Source: Bifidobacterium adolescentis ATCC 15703 (lineage in GTDB: Bacteria; Actinomycetota; Actinomycetes; Actinomycetales; Bifidobacteriaceae). From it: a stretch of 64,000 nt of DNA. Location: contig NC_008618.1 of NCBI RefSeq assembly GCF_000010425.1, positions 241,946-305,945 of the forward strand, in the 5' to 3' direction. The translations under genes and the position numbers were made by a program. Numbering within the stretch: position 1 is the stretch's first letter; the number at the start of each line of letters is the position of its first letter. Shown here piece by piece: positions 50,615 through 60,340 of this stretch. The notes under the pieces are model-generated. The model searched no databases and had not been told where the DNA came from. It saw only the letters and a program-made list of their open reading frames with translations.

Positions 50615-52489
50615 TCACTCGTTCTCGCCGGCGCGCTGCAGAGGCTTGACACCGGGCATGTAGGTGACGTTGTCGTTGGAGTCGCCGGCTGCGACCATCG
50701 GCCACACCATGGCGTCCTTCCACACGCGGAAGTCGATCAGCACCGGACGGTCGTTGATCTCGTTGGCCTTCTTGATGCATTCGATGGCCTCGTCCTTGGT
50801 GAACGCGCGCATGCCCACGCAGCCGTACGCTTCGGCGAGCTTCACGAAGTCCGGCACGTCCACGATGTCAGACATGTTCTCGCCGTCCAGCAGGTTCGTG
50901 GCGGAGTAGTGGTGATTGTAGAACAGGGTCTGCCACTGGCGGACCATGCCGTACACGGAGTTGTTGAGCAGGGCGATCTTCACCGGCGCGTGGTCGAGGA
51001 ACGCGGCCGCCAGCTCTTCGGAAGTCATCTGGAAGGAGCCGTCGCCGTCGATCAGCCACACCGGCTTCTTGTCATCGAATTCGCGGGCGGATCCGACGCG
51101 TGCGCCGATGGCCGCCGGCAGGCCGAAGCCCATCGTGCCCAGGCCGCCGGAGGACAGCCAGGAGTGGGGCTTGTTGAATTCGATGATCTGGGTGGCCCAC
51201 ATCTGATGCTGGCCCACGCCGGACACCCACACGGTGTTGGGGTCGGCCATGTCGGACAGCTGCTTGACGACCCACTGCGGAGCGAGGCTGCCGTCGGTCG
51301 GCTCATCCCACGTGATCGGGTATTCCTCACGCCACTTGTTGATGACGTCCCACCAGTGGCTGGTGTCGGGCTTGCCATGCACCGCCTGCTCGCGCTTGAT
51401 CTCCGGAATGAGGTCCTTCAGCACGGTGGCCACATCGCCGACGATCGGCACGTCCGGCTGACGGTTCTTGCCGATTTCCGCAGGGTCGATGTCGATATGG
51501 ATCACGCGTGCGCCCGGAGCGAACGCGTCGAGCTTGCCGGTGACGCGGTCGTCGAAACGTGCGCCGATCGCGACCAGCAGATCGCAACGCTGCACGGCGC
51601 CGGTCGCCGCGATTGTGCCGTGCATGCCGAGCATGCCAAGCACCTTCGGATCGGAATCGGGCACAATGCCGCGCGCCGGAAGGGTGGTGACGATCGGAGC
51701 GCCGGTCACTTCCGCCAGCTCCTCGACCAGCTCGCCCGCGTCGGAACGCACCGCGCCGCCGCCGACGTACAGCACCGGACGGTACGACTGCTCGAACAGC
51801 TTCGCCGCGTCGGACAGCACGCGACCGTGCGCCTTGGTGGTCGGGTTGTAGCCCGGCAGAATCATGCGCTGCGGCCAGGAATAATACATTTCGCCGGTCT
51901 GCGCGGTCTTGGTGACGTCCACCACCACCGGTCCCGGACGACCGGAACGTGCGATGTAATGCGCCTCGGCCAGCACGCGCGGAATGTCCTGCGCGCGGGT
52001 GACGAGGTACGAATGCTTGACCACCGGATAGGTGGCGCCGACGATATCGGCTTCCTGGAAAGCGTCCGTGCCGATGGCGTTCACGCCGACCTGGCCGGTG
52101 ATGACGACCATAGGAATGGAATCCATGTTCGCGTCGGCGATCGGGGTGATCATGTTCGTCGCGCCCGGACCGGAAGTGACGATGCACACGCCCACCTGTC
52201 CGGTGGTCAGCGCGTAGCCTTCTGCCGCATGTCCGGCGGCCTGCTCGTGACGCATCAGCACGAAGCGGAACTTCGTATCGTCCTTGATGGAATCGTAGAC
52301 GGGCAGAATCGCACCGCCCGGAACGCCGAAGACGTCCTTGACGCCCAGATCCTCCAGCGAACGAACCAGCGCTTCGGCGCCGGTCATCTTTTCGCCGTCG
52401 ACAATGGTCTGCTTTTCAGTGGTAGCGGATGCCTTTGGCATGCCGCTGAATGCCTGCAGAGGCGTAGGTAACACCATGTTCTCTCTCAT
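50615..52489 (-). CDS. ilvB: Acetolactate synthase, catalytic large subunit
   Basis: IlvB condenses pyruvate with pyruvate or 2-oxobutyrate, the first common step of valine, leucine and isoleucine synthesis. The catalytic Glu is in VLMRHEQAAGHAAEGYA, the FAD/oxo-acid segments are typical, and the ThDP motif runs from GDGSFQMTSEEL to ALLNN. The ATG at 52489 gives 624 residues; the ATG four codons later (52477) has a GAGAGAA upstream and is as likely, while an ATG at 52600 would add 37 Arg-rich residues. It precedes ilvN. Confidence 0.94.
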   Translation of the reverse strand: MRENMVLPTPLQAFSGMPKASATTEKQTIVDGEKMTGAEALVRSLEDLGVKDVFGVPGGAILPVYDSIKDDTKFRFVLMRHEQAAGHAAEGYALTTGQVGVCIVTSGPGATNMITPIADANMDSIPMVVITGQVGVNAIGTDAFQEADIVGATYPVVKHSYLVTRAQDIPRVLAEAHYIARSGRPGPVVVDVTKTAQTGEMYYSWPQRMILPGYNPTTKAHGRVLSDAAKLFEQSYRPVLYVGGGAVRSDAGELVEELAEVTGAPIVTTLPARGIVPDSDPKVLGMLGMHGTIAATGAVQRCDLLVAIGARFDDRVTGKLDAFAPGARVIHIDIDPAEIGKNRQPDVPIVGDVATVLKDLIPEIKREQAVHGKPDTSHWWDVINKWREEYPITWDEPTDGSLAPQWVVKQLSDMADPNTVWVSGVGQHQMWATQIIEFNKPHSWLSSGGLGTMGFGLPAAIGARVGSAREFDDKKPVWLIDGDGSFQMTSEELAAAFLDHAPVKIALLNNSVYGMVRQWQTLFYNHHYSATNLLDGENMSDIVDVPDFVKLAEAYGCVGMRAFTKDEAIECIKKANEINDRPVLIDFRVWKDAMVWPMVAAGDSNDNVTYMPGVKPLQRAGENE

Positions 52490-52778
52490 GCTCGTTCGTG
52501 GAAAATTTCCTCGTAAGGGGCCGCGGCCGCGTCGTTCATGCGCCGTTTTACCCCTTAAACGGAATGCTATGCAACCGCTTGTGGCGGATTGCAGCCGCAT
52601 TCCTCTCTGATAATGAGTCTATGCTAACGGCTGACAGCTTGGTTCGCCGGAAAGGCCCATATTCTGGCGCGTTACGCGCCATTGTGATATGGACCATATT
52701 TTTTGCGATTGCGACGCTGCCTTGTAATGCTGTTTCGTGACGCCGGCCGTGCCGCCGCTTGCGTTACCGTTTGCGCGG

Positions 52779-53675
52779 TTACTTGCCCTGCGCTGCATCC
52801 TGCGTGCCACCGTTGGACTTGCGATGTGACCTGTGGTGCGACTTATGCGTCTTCCCGTTCTGCTTGCCGCCCATTTCGCCCTTGCGACTGTCAAGCGCCT
52901 TCCAGCCCATTTCCGCGGCCGCCAGCTGCGCCTTGCGTTTGCTGCTGCCGGTACCGACGCCGATGACTTCGCCGCCATCGCCGAGAATCGCGCGCGCGGT
53001 GAACTCCAGTGCGTATTCCGGTCCGGCGACCGACGTCTGGTAGTGCGGGTCGGGCAGACCCATCTCATGCGCCTTGACGGTCAGCGACGTCTTCCAATCG
53101 AGCGCCGGACCTTCGGTGGCGACCTCCGCCAGCGTATCGTCGACGAGATGATGCACCACGCGGCGCGCCTCGTCGATGCCGTGCTGGATGAACGTCGCGC
53201 CGATCAGCGATTCGACGATGTCGCACAGAATCGAACTTTTGTCCGCGCCACCCTGTTCCGCCTCGCCGTGGCCGAGCAGAATGTACGGGCCGACGTGCAG
53301 CTTTTCGCGGGCGATTTTGCTCAGCGATTCCTCGGAAACGGCTTTCGCGCGCATTTTGGCCAGCTGGCCTTCGTTCATGTCGGGATGCACCTTGTACAGC
53401 GTTTCCGTGGAGACCAGTTCGAGCACCGCATCACCGAGGAATTCGAGGCGTTCGTAGTTCTTGGCCCCCTCATGCTCGTGTGAGAACGAGCGGTGGGTGA
53501 GCGCTTCGACGAGCAGGTCCGGTTCGATTGTGGTGCCGAGCGCCTCGAGCAACACATTGGCGGTCATCTCGCCTTCGGGGGTGATGGAGGTGCCGATGCG
53601 GCCGGCGTTGGTATTGTTGCCGTTTTCGGTTTGGGTGTTGTCCTGCGCGTTGTCCTGATTGGTCTCTTTGGCCAT
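52779..53675 (-). CDS. rnc: Ribonuclease III
   Basis: RNase III cuts double-stranded RNA, including the 30S rRNA precursor. The signature NYERLEFLGDAVLEL is at about residues 73-87, and the second catalytic cluster is DIVESLIGATFI. A C-terminal double-stranded RNA-binding domain (DWKTSLTVKAHE ... GSSKRKAQLAAAEMGW) follows. The 298-residue protein is longer than usual. It has an Asn/Gln/Thr-rich N-terminal tail of about 35 residues and a basic His/Lys/Ser-rich C-terminal tail. A terminator separates it from the upstream rpmF. Confidence 0.95.
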   Translation of the reverse strand: MAKETNQDNAQDNTQTENGNNTNAGRIGTSITPEGEMTANVLLEALGTTIEPDLLVEALTHRSFSHEHEGAKNYERLEFLGDAVLELVSTETLYKVHPDMNEGQLAKMRAKAVSEESLSKIAREKLHVGPYILLGHGEAEQGGADKSSILCDIVESLIGATFIQHGIDEARRVVHHLVDDTLAEVATEGPALDWKTSLTVKAHEMGLPDPHYQTSVAGPEYALEFTARAILGDGGEVIGVGTGSSKRKAQLAAAEMGWKALDSRKGEMGGKQNGKTHKSHHRSHRKSNGGTQDAAQGK

Positions 53676-53857
53676 GGATGTTCCTTACCGTTCATGCGGC
53701 GGGCCGAGCCTGCCGCGGTCTGTGGTTGTGGCCGTTGCGCACATGGCAAGACGCCAGCTGATCTGGCGGTTTTGCTACGCAAGCAACGTATGTCGTACGC
53801 CGATCGCACGCGGAAATAAACGCAATGCAATCGCCGTATCACTTGATAATAATAAAA

Positions 53858-53889
53858 GAAACCCTGCCACCCGTCGATGGCAGGGTTTC
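53858..53889 (-). terminator. Intrinsic terminator of the coaD-rpmF operon
   Basis: A perfect 12-bp stem (53858-53869 with 53878-53889), read on the minus strand, is followed by TTTTATTATTATT. It lies just after rpmF. Confidence 0.85.
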
Positions 53890-53918
53890 GATGCTTTATA
53901 CCGTTATCCGGCAACCAC

Positions 53919-54113
53919 TCACTTGGTGTGGATGGAGCGGACAGCCTCGCGGTACACGCGGCCGCGGAAGGAACCGCAGCTCGGGCATGCCATGTGCGGC
54001 AGCGTCGGAGCGCCGCAGTTCGGGCAGGTAACGGTCTGGGCGGCCTTGGCCTTCCAGTTTGCGCGGCGAGAATGGGTATTCGCGCGCGAGGTCTTGTACT
54101 TAGGCAGTGCCAT
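53919..54113 (-). CDS. rpmF: 50S ribosomal protein L32 (zinc-ribbon form)
   Basis: This 64-residue L32 starts [20 protein letters not shown]. Two CxxC pairs (CPNC and CPSC) form its zinc ribbon. It follows the DUF177 gene by 95 bp, the usual yceD-rpmF pairing, and is followed by a terminator. Confidence 0.95.
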   Translation of the reverse strand: MALPKYKTSRANTHSRRANWKAKAAQTVTCPNCGAPTLPHMACPSCGSFRGRVYREAVRSIHTK

Positions 54114-54208
54114 TGTGTTTCCTCTATTTCGTTCGAACGATTGAGCTTAAGCGTTCAGTATCTTAACGTGAGCTCCGTACAAACGATGGACCATCCCATC
54201 CGAACGGC

Positions 54209-54823
54209 TTATTCCTTGCCTTCCAGCTTGGCTTTCAGCCCTTCCAGCGCGGCGAAACGAATGTCGGTCATGTCATGCTGATGGTCGGGGTTCTCGTTGA
54301 GGTCGATGCCGCACTGCGAGCACAGGCCCTTGCAATCCGGCTTGCACAACGGCTGCAGCGGCAGTTCCTCGACCAGCGTGTCGCGCAGCAGCGCCTCGAG
54401 GTCGGCCCATGCGCCGCCGTCGAGCAGCGGGTACGTGTCTTCCGCCTCGTCCTCGCCGGCGATGATGTCCACTTCCTCTTCCTTGCCGTTCTTGCCGGCC
54501 TTTCCGCCCTTGCCGGCGGCGGACTTGTCCTCATACGGGAAGAAGGAGGTGACGTTCACCGTCCAATCGCGCTGGATCGGCTTCAGGCAGCGCGTGCATT
54601 CGGCATGCACGGGAGCGCTGATACGCGCGTTCAGAATCAGACCGTCGACGATCGAATCGAACGAGCCGACCACGCTCACATCCGCGCCTTCGTCCACGCC
54701 GACGATCTCATCGCCGATGCCGCTCGGCGCGGGGAAAGTGGCGTCGATCTCCTTGCTTTGCCCCGGACGCGAGGCCACCTGCGCCACGGAAACGGCCCAT
54801 GGGGAATCTTCAGTACGTGCCAT
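54209..54823 (-). CDS. DUF177 (YceD-like) protein
   Basis: This 204-residue member of the DUF177/YceD family is linked in other bacteria to 23S rRNA or ribosome biogenesis and is typically encoded just before rpmF, as here. The conserved Cys pair CTRCLKP (about 75-81) and the C-terminal LCKPDCKGLCSQCGIDLNENP could bind zinc. A Lys/Gly/Glu-rich insertion (GKGGKAGKNGKEEE) sits in the middle. It follows the SepIVA-like gene by 55 bp. Confidence 0.88.
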   Translation of the reverse strand: MARTEDSPWAVSVAQVASRPGQSKEIDATFPAPSGIGDEIVGVDEGADVSVVGSFDSIVDGLILNARISAPVHAECTRCLKPIQRDWTVNVTSFFPYEDKSAAGKGGKAGKNGKEEEVDIIAGEDEAEDTYPLLDGGAWADLEALLRDTLVEELPLQPLCKPDCKGLCSQCGIDLNENPDHQHDMTDIRFAALEGLKAKLEGKE

Positions 54824-54878
54824 AGTTCAGTCTTTCGCTCTTTCTTGCTATGCGTTCCACGCGTGTTACGCGTCTTGC

Positions 54879-55709
54879 TCAGTTTTCCGGATAATCGTCC
54901 GCATCGAGATGGTCCAGATGCGCGCCGGCTTCGCGTTGGCGATCGTACAGCACGTTCAGGCCCGCCTGCACGCCGGTGCCGATCTTGTCGACCTGCTGTT
55001 GCAACGATTCCATCATGGTGATGCAGTATTTGTCGGCGTTCTGCGTGAGCTTGTCGGCCTTGGCTTGCGCCTGGTCGAGAATGCCGCGCGCCTTCTGCCT
55101 GGCGAGTTCCGTCACGTTCTCCTGCCCGGCAAGGAACTGCGCCTGCTCGTTGGCTTCGCGTACGGTGTCGGCGGCACGCGACTGCGCGGATGCGATGATC
55201 ACGTTGGCTTGCGTTTGCGCGCTTTCCAGACGGCGTTCCGATTCGCGCATCAGCGCGGAGGCGCGTTCCAGCTGCACTGGCAGCATCTTCTTGAGTTTGT
55301 CGAGCTTGCCGGTGAACGATTCGCGGTCCACGCGCACCGAGCTCGGCGCGAACAGAATCGGCTTGGCCTCGTCCAATTCCTCTTCGATGCTGTCGATGAT
55401 GTCGTAGACGGTGGTGAATTCGTCGCGGCTGCGATCCGAACTGTCGTCGAGTGGCGCATCGGGATCGAACGTGGCACGAAGGTCGGGCAGGTCCGACATG
55501 GAAATCGACGGTTTCGACGATTTCGCGGGCTTTGCCGGCTCATCCGTAGCACGGTCGGCGGCATTGCCGGTTGCGGAGTTGTTGGTCGCTGCGGTACCGG
55601 CAACAGCGCCGGTGGCCGGATAATCGGCCGCCGGCGTGACCGGCTGCTGCGACGTGGCGTCATCGGCGTCAGCAAGCGGCTTGAAATCGTTGGTCTCTTC
55701 ACTCATCAT
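54879..55709 (-). CDS. Coiled-coil protein resembling SepIVA (DivIVA-like)
   Basis: This 276-residue protein has an Ala/Thr/Pro-rich, probably disordered N-terminal 80 residues. A segment [29 protein letters not shown] follows (seen in part), then a long Ala/Gln/Glu-rich coiled coil (about 125-245). The fold pattern and its place between coaD and the DUF177 gene match mycobacterial SepIVA (beside Rv2926c and rnc), a septum-associated DivIVA-like protein. A role in cell division or envelope growth is therefore inferred, not shown. Its ATG (55709) overlaps the coaD stop (ATGA), so translation is coupled. A second ATG directly follows. Confidence 0.6.
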   Translation of the reverse strand: MMSEETNDFKPLADADDATSQQPVTPAADYPATGAVAGTAATNNSATGNAADRATDEPAKPAKSSKPSISMSDLPDLRATFDPDAPLDDSSDRSRDEFTTVYDIIDSIEEELDEAKPILFAPSSVRVDRESFTGKLDKLKKMLPVQLERASALMRESERRLESAQTQANVIIASAQSRAADTVREANEQAQFLAGQENVTELARQKARGILDQAQAKADKLTQNADKYCITMMESLQQQVDKIGTGVQAGLNVLYDRQREAGAHLDHLDADDYPEN

Positions 55710-56200
55710 GCTCTCTTTTCGTTCTTGAGCGCCTCGCCGAGCAGTGGAATCACGCAATCGGGCACCATGCCCGTCACATCGCCTCCGTGCCGTGCCACGT
55801 CCTTGACGATGGAGCTGGAGATGTGCTCCAGGTCCGGGGCCGCAGGCAGAAACAGCGTTTCCACTCCGGCGAGTTTGCGGTTGACCAATGCCATGCCCAG
55901 CTCAGCCTCGTAATCGCCGTTCTGCCGAAGTCCTTTGACGATGACCGTCGCACCGATTTTCGTGCAATAGTCGGTGATCAGGCCGGTGGTAGACGCCACC
56001 TTCACATTGGTGCAACCGCGCTTGGCGAGCGCCTGGCGGATGATCTCAACACGGGTTTCCTCGGAAAACATCGGCGTCTTCGCCGCGTTCACGGCCACCA
56101 CCACATGCACTTCGTCGAAAAAGCGCGCGCAACGCTCGATGACGTCCAGGTGGCCGGCGGTCACTGGGTCGTACGACCCGGGGCAAACTGCAATTGTCAT
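55706..56200 (-). CDS. coaD: Phosphopantetheine adenylyltransferase
   Basis: CoaD makes dephospho-CoA from 4'-phosphopantetheine and ATP. The 164-residue protein begins [24 protein letters not shown], with the TxGH nucleotidyltransferase motif. [29 protein letters not shown] (the ISSS motif) is at the C-terminus, split here by landmarks. The ATG at 56200 fits the family start; upstream in-frame residues are not conserved. No Shine-Dalgarno site is clear, and TACGCT lies about 8 bp upstream, so it may be leaderless. It leads a run of coaD, SepIVA-like, DUF177 and rpmF. Confidence 0.95.
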   Translation of the reverse strand: MTIAVCPGSYDPVTAGHLDVIERCARFFDEVHVVVAVNAAKTPMFSEETRVEIIRQALAKRGCTNVKVASTTGLITDYCTKIGATVIVKGLRQNGDYEAELGMALVNRKLAGVETLFLPAAPDLEHISSSIVKDVARHGGDVTGMVPDCVIPLLGEALKNEKRA

Positions 56201-56355
56201 AACCTTAAGCGTACCGCGATTGGTTGAGAACGTGCGCAACATCGGCGTATGCCCGTGTTGGCGCGGTTCGTGCGCACGGGTGGCGGCGCAATGCGGCTCG
56301 GCTATGATGGAAGGCAGTGGGGCCGCGATCGCGGCTTGTGTGAGGAGTCTTAATT

Positions 56356-56673
56356 ATGGTATTTGCGATTTTCGATGGCCTGTTCGGATCCGACGATCCG
56401 GTTTCGCCGCTGTCCAACCCGGATGCGGGTACCGGTACCGCCGTTCTGGAACGTCCTGAAGAGGAAACGAAGCTTGATGACGGTGGCAATGGCGATGCCG
56501 ACCGTTTCGCGCATTATGTGTCGCGTGACCGTATCGCCGAATCGAAGATGACGGGCCGTCCGGTTGTGGCGTTGTGCGGCAAGGTGTGGGTGCCGAAGCG
56601 TGACCCCACGCATTACCCGGTGTGCCCGGATTGCAAGCGCATCTATGACGAGATGATGAACAGCTCGTTCTGA
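56356..56673 (+). CDS. DUF3039 protein
   Basis: This 105-residue actinobacterial protein matches DUF3039: VLERPEEETKLDDGG, DRFAHYVSRDRIAESKM and VVALCGKVWVPKRDPTHYPV, then CPDCKRIYDEM. Cys in LCGK and the CPDC pair suggest a bound metal. The ribosome-binding site is GGAG (in TGAGGAGTC). Its function is unknown. It is divergent from coaD and converges on pncB. Confidence 0.85.
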   Translation: MVFAIFDGLFGSDDPVSPLSNPDAGTGTAVLERPEEETKLDDGGNGDADRFAHYVSRDRIAESKMTGRPVVALCGKVWVPKRDPTHYPVCPDCKRIYDEMMNSSF

Positions 56674-56774
56674 TTGCCGTTCGACCATGTTGCCGATTCA
56701 TGCCGCCGGTTGCGGTGGCTGAACGTGGCGATTGAATATGGCGGCTGGGTGCGGCGCAACGTCGTATGTTATGC

Positions 56775-56813
56775 AAAAACCGACGCCCGGTGAATCACCG
56801 GGCGTCGGTTTTT
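56775..56813. terminator. Bidirectional terminator between the DUF3039 gene and pncB
   Basis: A perfect 19-bp stem (56775-56793 with 56795-56813), including AAAAA and TTTTT at its ends, lies between convergent genes. Confidence 0.9.
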
Positions 56814-56859
56814 GTTATGTCGTTTGCTCCGTACAGGGCGGTTCACGCCATGACGGACG

Positions 56860-58182
56860 TCACAGCACGGTGACTTCGGTCGGGATGACCGGATCGCCCT
56901 TCATCAGGCTCTGTGCGCCGATCGGCAGTTCGGCGAGCGCCTGCGCGCGGTAGTTGTGCGCGTTGACGATCGCGTCGTGGCCCTGGTATTCGCTGTGGTT
57001 CTCGCCATTGGTGACGTAGTCGACGAGCAGGTCCTTCCAGCCGTCTTCCGGCTGGTATGCGGCGAGCTTGTCTTCGGAGCCGGAGATGACGTGTTCGCAG
57101 TCGGCCAGCGAGTATTCGTAGGAGCGGAAGGCGAGCTTGCGGCCCGGAACGGTGGCCTTGTCCTTCGACTTCTTGGCGACCGGCTGCATTTCGCCGGCGG
57201 AGTTCTCGCGTTCGGTGAGCTTGTAGACCATCGCGCAGGTCGGGGCGCCCGAGCCGGTGACGAGCATGGTACCCACACCATAGGAATCGACCGGAGCGGT
57301 CTGCAGAGAGGCCAGTGCGTACTCGTCGAGATCGTTGGTGACGGTGATCTTCGTATTGGTGGCACCAAGCGCGTCCAGCTGGTTGCGCACGCGCTGCGCG
57401 AGGGAGGCGAGATCGCCGGAATCGATGCGCACGCCGCCCAGTTCGGGGCCTGCCACGTCGACGGCCGTCTTCACGGCCTCTTCGATGTTGTACGTGTCGA
57501 CCAGCAGCGTGGTGTTCTTGCCAAGCGCGGCGATCTGCGATTCGAAGGCGCTCCGCTCGTCGTCGTGCACCAGGGTGAAGCAATGCGCGGCGGTGCCGAT
57601 GGCCTTGAGGCCGTACATTTGCGCGGCCAGCAGATTGGCGGTGCCCTTGAATCCGCCCACCACGGCGGCGCGGGCGGCTGCGACGGCGGCCCATTCGTTG
57701 GTGCGGCGGCCTCCCATGTCCATGCACGGGCGGTCCTTCGCCGCGCTGACCATGCGGGACGCGGCGGAGGCGACGGCGGAATCGTAATTCAGAATGCTCA
57801 GCAGCAGCGTTTCCAGCAGCGTGCATTCACCGAACGTGCCTTCGACCTGCAGGATCGGCGAGTTCGGGAAGAACATCTCGCCTTCGTGGTAGCCCTTGAT
57901 GGAGCCGGAGAAGTGGAAGTTCTCCAGCCATTTGATGGTTTCCGGGCTTACCACCTTGCGGTCGGCGAGGAATTTCAGGTCGTTGTCGTCGAGGTGGAAC
58001 TTCTCGAGCGCGTCGAGGATGCGTCCCTGTCCGGCAGCCACGCCATAGTGGCGGCCCAGCGGCAGATGCCGGGTGAAGATCTCGAATACGCACTTGCGGT
58101 TGGCGGTGCCGTCCTTCAGGCATGCGTCAAGCATGGTGTATTCGTACATGTCGGTCATGAGTGCGGGTGAATAATCCAGCAT
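56860..58182 (-). CDS. pncB: Nicotinate phosphoribosyltransferase
   Basis: PncB converts nicotinate and PRPP to nicotinate mononucleotide for NAD salvage. The 440-residue protein begins MLDYSPALMTDMYEYTML, the typical start. The active-site His is within GTAAHCFTLVH, and the GVRIDSGDLASLAQRV and YGVGTMLVTG phosphate-binding segments are present. The ATG at 58182 has GAAAGG upstream. The frame is open for 56 more codons of non-conserved sequence. It is divergent from rph. Confidence 0.94.
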   Translation of the reverse strand: MLDYSPALMTDMYEYTMLDACLKDGTANRKCVFEIFTRHLPLGRHYGVAAGQGRILDALEKFHLDDNDLKFLADRKVVSPETIKWLENFHFSGSIKGYHEGEMFFPNSPILQVEGTFGECTLLETLLLSILNYDSAVASAASRMVSAAKDRPCMDMGGRRTNEWAAVAAARAAVVGGFKGTANLLAAQMYGLKAIGTAAHCFTLVHDDERSAFESQIAALGKNTTLLVDTYNIEEAVKTAVDVAGPELGGVRIDSGDLASLAQRVRNQLDALGATNTKITVTNDLDEYALASLQTAPVDSYGVGTMLVTGSGAPTCAMVYKLTERENSAGEMQPVAKKSKDKATVPGRKLAFRSYEYSLADCEHVISGSEDKLAAYQPEDGWKDLLVDYVTNGENHSEYQGHDAIVNAHNYRAQALAELPIGAQSLMKGDPVIPTEVTVL

Positions 58183-58387
58183 TTCCAAAGCCTTTCTTGA
58201 CTTTTGGTGAAACTGACCATAAGTGTAGGACCCACGGTGGCCAATCTTTGGTTGCATCCCATCATACGTGCAGGAGGGGTCTCGAGGCGCGGCGTGCTTG
58301 GCTGGTGATAGGGTCGAATGCTGAAAAGACGAGTAATCGGACGGCGGCAAAAGCCGAAATCAGCGGAAAGCGAAGTGCAGAACAGCA

Positions 58388-59152
58388 ATGGTAGCGATTA
58401 AGGATATGTTGGGCGACCAGACCGTGGTGCGTGCGGACGGACGCAAGGTCGACGAACTGCGCCCGGTGCGCATCACCCGCCATTTCACGGACGTTCCGGA
58501 AGGCTCCGTGCTCATCGAATGCGGCAACACGCGCGTGATGTGCACCGCCACGTTCACCGCCGGCGTGCCGCGCTGGCGCAAGGACTCCGGCCTGGGCTGG
58601 GTCACCGCGGAATACGCGATGCTGCCGCGCGCCACCGCCGACCGCACCGACCGCGAGTCCGTGCGCGGCAAGATCGGCGGCCGTACGCACGAGATCAGCC
58701 GTCTGATCGGCCGCTGCCTGCGTGGCGTCGTCGATATGAAGGCGCTCGGCGAAAACCAGGTGCAGATCGACTGCGACGTGCTGCAGGCCGACGGCGGCAC
58801 CCGCACCGCTTCGATCACCGGCGCGTACGTGGCGCTCGTCGACGCGATGCATTGGGCCGAGGAACACAAGCACGTCAAGTCCGCCAACCGCGTGCTCAAG
58901 GACTGGGTCTCCGCCGTCTCCGTCGGCGTGATCAACGGCAAGCCGATGCTGGACCTGCCGTACATCGAAGACAGCCAGGCCATGACCGACATGAACGTGG
59001 CCATGACCGGTTCCGGCGATTTCATCGAGATCCAGGGCACCGCCGAGCATCGTCCGTTCAACCGCGCCGAACTCAACACCCTGCTCGACCTCGCCGAAAA
59101 AGGCAACAGGGAGCTGCAGGCCGCCCAACGCGCCGCGCTCGCGCTCGACTGA
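58388..59152 (+). CDS. rph: Ribonuclease PH
   Basis: RNase PH trims the 3' ends of tRNA precursors phosphorolytically. The 254-residue protein has [37 protein letters not shown], the phosphate-binding [13 protein letters not shown] and [21 protein letters not shown] (split here). The [15 protein letters not shown] segment is complete. It is 122 bp upstream of rdgB on the same strand, a common pairing. Confidence 0.95.
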   Translation: MVAIKDMLGDQTVVRADGRKVDELRPVRITRHFTDVPEGSVLIECGNTRVMCTATFTAGVPRWRKDSGLGWVTAEYAMLPRATADRTDRESVRGKIGGRTHEISRLIGRCLRGVVDMKALGENQVQIDCDVLQADGGTRTASITGAYVALVDAMHWAEEHKHVKSANRVLKDWVSAVSVGVINGKPMLDLPYIEDSQAMTDMNVAMTGSGDFIEIQGTAEHRPFNRAELNTLLDLAEKGNRELQAAQRAALALD

Positions 59153-59274
59153 GCCGATCGACGGCACGGCATGCGCTGAATGTAGGACGTTGACGGTCCG
59201 ATGCCGGCGACTCGGCGCGCATGGAACAACGCAAACAGATATAAGTCGGAAAACGACGGAAGGAACCGTAAGGC

Positions 59275-59955
59275 ATGAAGATCATCGTCGCCACGCATAA
59301 CGAAGGCAAACTGGCGGAAATCCGCCGCATTCTCGAGGAACGTCTCGGCGCGGACGCCGCCGACATCGAGCTCGTCTCCGCAGGCTCCCTGGGATTGCCC
59401 GATCCGGTCGAGGACGGCGTGACCTTCCAGGAGAACGCGCTCATCAAGGCGCGCGACGTGGCCGAACGTACCGGCTGCCCGGCAGTCGCGGACGATTCCG
59501 GCCTGATCGTGGACGTCATGGGCAACGCGCCGGGCATCCTGTCCGCACGCTGGGCCGGCGAGCACGGCAACGACAAGGCCAACAACGCGCTGCTGCTCAA
59601 GCAGCTGGCCGACATCCCCGACAGCAAGCGCACCGCACGGTTCCGCTGCGCCGCCGCGCTGGTCCTGCCAGGAGAGCGCAAGACGGACGGTGCGGATGAT
59701 GATAAGCCGTACACGATCGCCAGCGAAACCGTCGAAGTCGGCGAAATGCCGGGCGTGCTGCTGCGTGCCCCGCGCGGCGCCAACGGTTTCGGCTACGATC
59801 CGCTGTTTGTGCCGAACGATCAGCCGCAGCGTGCGGTCGACGCCGGCGAAAAGCTCACGTCCGCCGAAATGGAGCCGGCCGAGAAGAACGCGGTCTCCCA
59901 TCGAGGCAAGGCGCTGCGCGCGCTGGTCGCATCGATCGAAGCGCTGGTCAAATAA
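59275..59955 (+). CDS. rdgB: Non-canonical purine NTP pyrophosphatase (RdgB/HAM1)
   Basis: RdgB hydrolyses dITP and XTP to monophosphates and so keeps deaminated purines out of DNA. The 226-residue protein starts MKIIVATHNEGKLAEIRRIL. It has FQENALIKARDVAERTGCPA, ADDSGLIVD, the FGYDPLFVP segment and the SHRGKALRAL end. It carries a short insertion (ERKTDGADDDKPY) in the middle. The ribosome-binding site is GGAAGGAA. It follows rph. Confidence 0.95.
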   Translation: MKIIVATHNEGKLAEIRRILEERLGADAADIELVSAGSLGLPDPVEDGVTFQENALIKARDVAERTGCPAVADDSGLIVDVMGNAPGILSARWAGEHGNDKANNALLLKQLADIPDSKRTARFRCAAALVLPGERKTDGADDDKPYTIASETVEVGEMPGVLLRAPRGANGFGYDPLFVPNDQPQRAVDAGEKLTSAEMEPAEKNAVSHRGKALRALVASIEALVK

Positions 59956-60048
59956 CATCGGATGACGGCCGCGACGGGCGCTTGCCGTGGCGCGCGACAC
60001 TGGATGGCGTGCGTGCGATTTGTGCTCGTCCGGTTTTTCCGCTATGCT

Positions 60049-60077
60049 TTGTTTCTTGTGCGCGGCTAGCGTATGCT
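60049..60077 (+). promoter_or_regulatory. tRNA-Thr promoter
   Basis: TTGTTT (60049-60054), a 17-bp spacer and TATGCT (60072-60077) lie directly before tRNA-Thr; the expected start is about 7 bp before the tRNA 5' end. Confidence 0.6.
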
Positions 60078-60090
60078 TACTGGGCATTGC

Positions 60091-60166
60091 GCCACTTTAG
60101 CTCAGTCGGTAGAGCGGCTCACTCGTAATGAGCAGGTCGACAGTTCGATTCTGTCAAGTGGCTCCA
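60091..60166 (+). tRNA. tRNA-Thr (anticodon CGT)
   Basis: A complete cloverleaf can be drawn: acceptor GCCACTT/AAGTGGC, D stem GCTC/GAGC, anticodon stem GCTCA/TGAGC with loop CTCGTAA (anticodon CGT), and T stem GACAG/CTGTC with TTCGATT. CCA is encoded (60164-60166). A terminator-like hairpin follows immediately. Confidence 0.95.
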
Positions 60167-60169
60167 CTG

Positions 60170-60208
60170 CCCTAGATGTTCGGAGGTTTTCCGAGCATCT
60201 AGGGTTTT
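60170..60208 (+). terminator. Terminator after tRNA-Thr
   Basis: A 14-bp stem (60170-60183 with 60191-60204, one mismatch) with a 7-nt loop is followed by TTTT. Confidence 0.85.
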
Positions 60209-60258
60209 GCATATGTGCATCCGTGCGTATCGGTTTTCGCCGTGCGCGGATGGTGATT

Positions 60259-60339
60259 GCGCGAGTGGCGGAATTGGTAGACGCGCAGGATTTAGGTTCC
60301 TGTGTCTTTGACGTGTGGGTTCAAGTCCCATCTCGCGCA
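60259..60339 (+). tRNA. tRNA-Leu (anticodon TAG)
   Basis: A class II tRNA: acceptor GCGCGAG (60259-60265) with CTCGCGC (60332-60338), anticodon stem CAGGA/TCCTG with loop TTTAGGT (anticodon TAG at 60293-60295), an extended variable arm and T loop TTCAAGT. The discriminator is A60339. CCA is not encoded; the next bases are C and then the ATG of the AEC gene. Confidence 0.95.
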
Positions 60340-60340
60340 C

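Noticed and set aside
52490..52600. Leader peptide for attenuation of ilvB
   Set aside because: The upstream ATG frame is in phase with ilvB, has no stop before it and is not enriched in Leu, Ile or Val codons. No terminator/antiterminator pair is evident.
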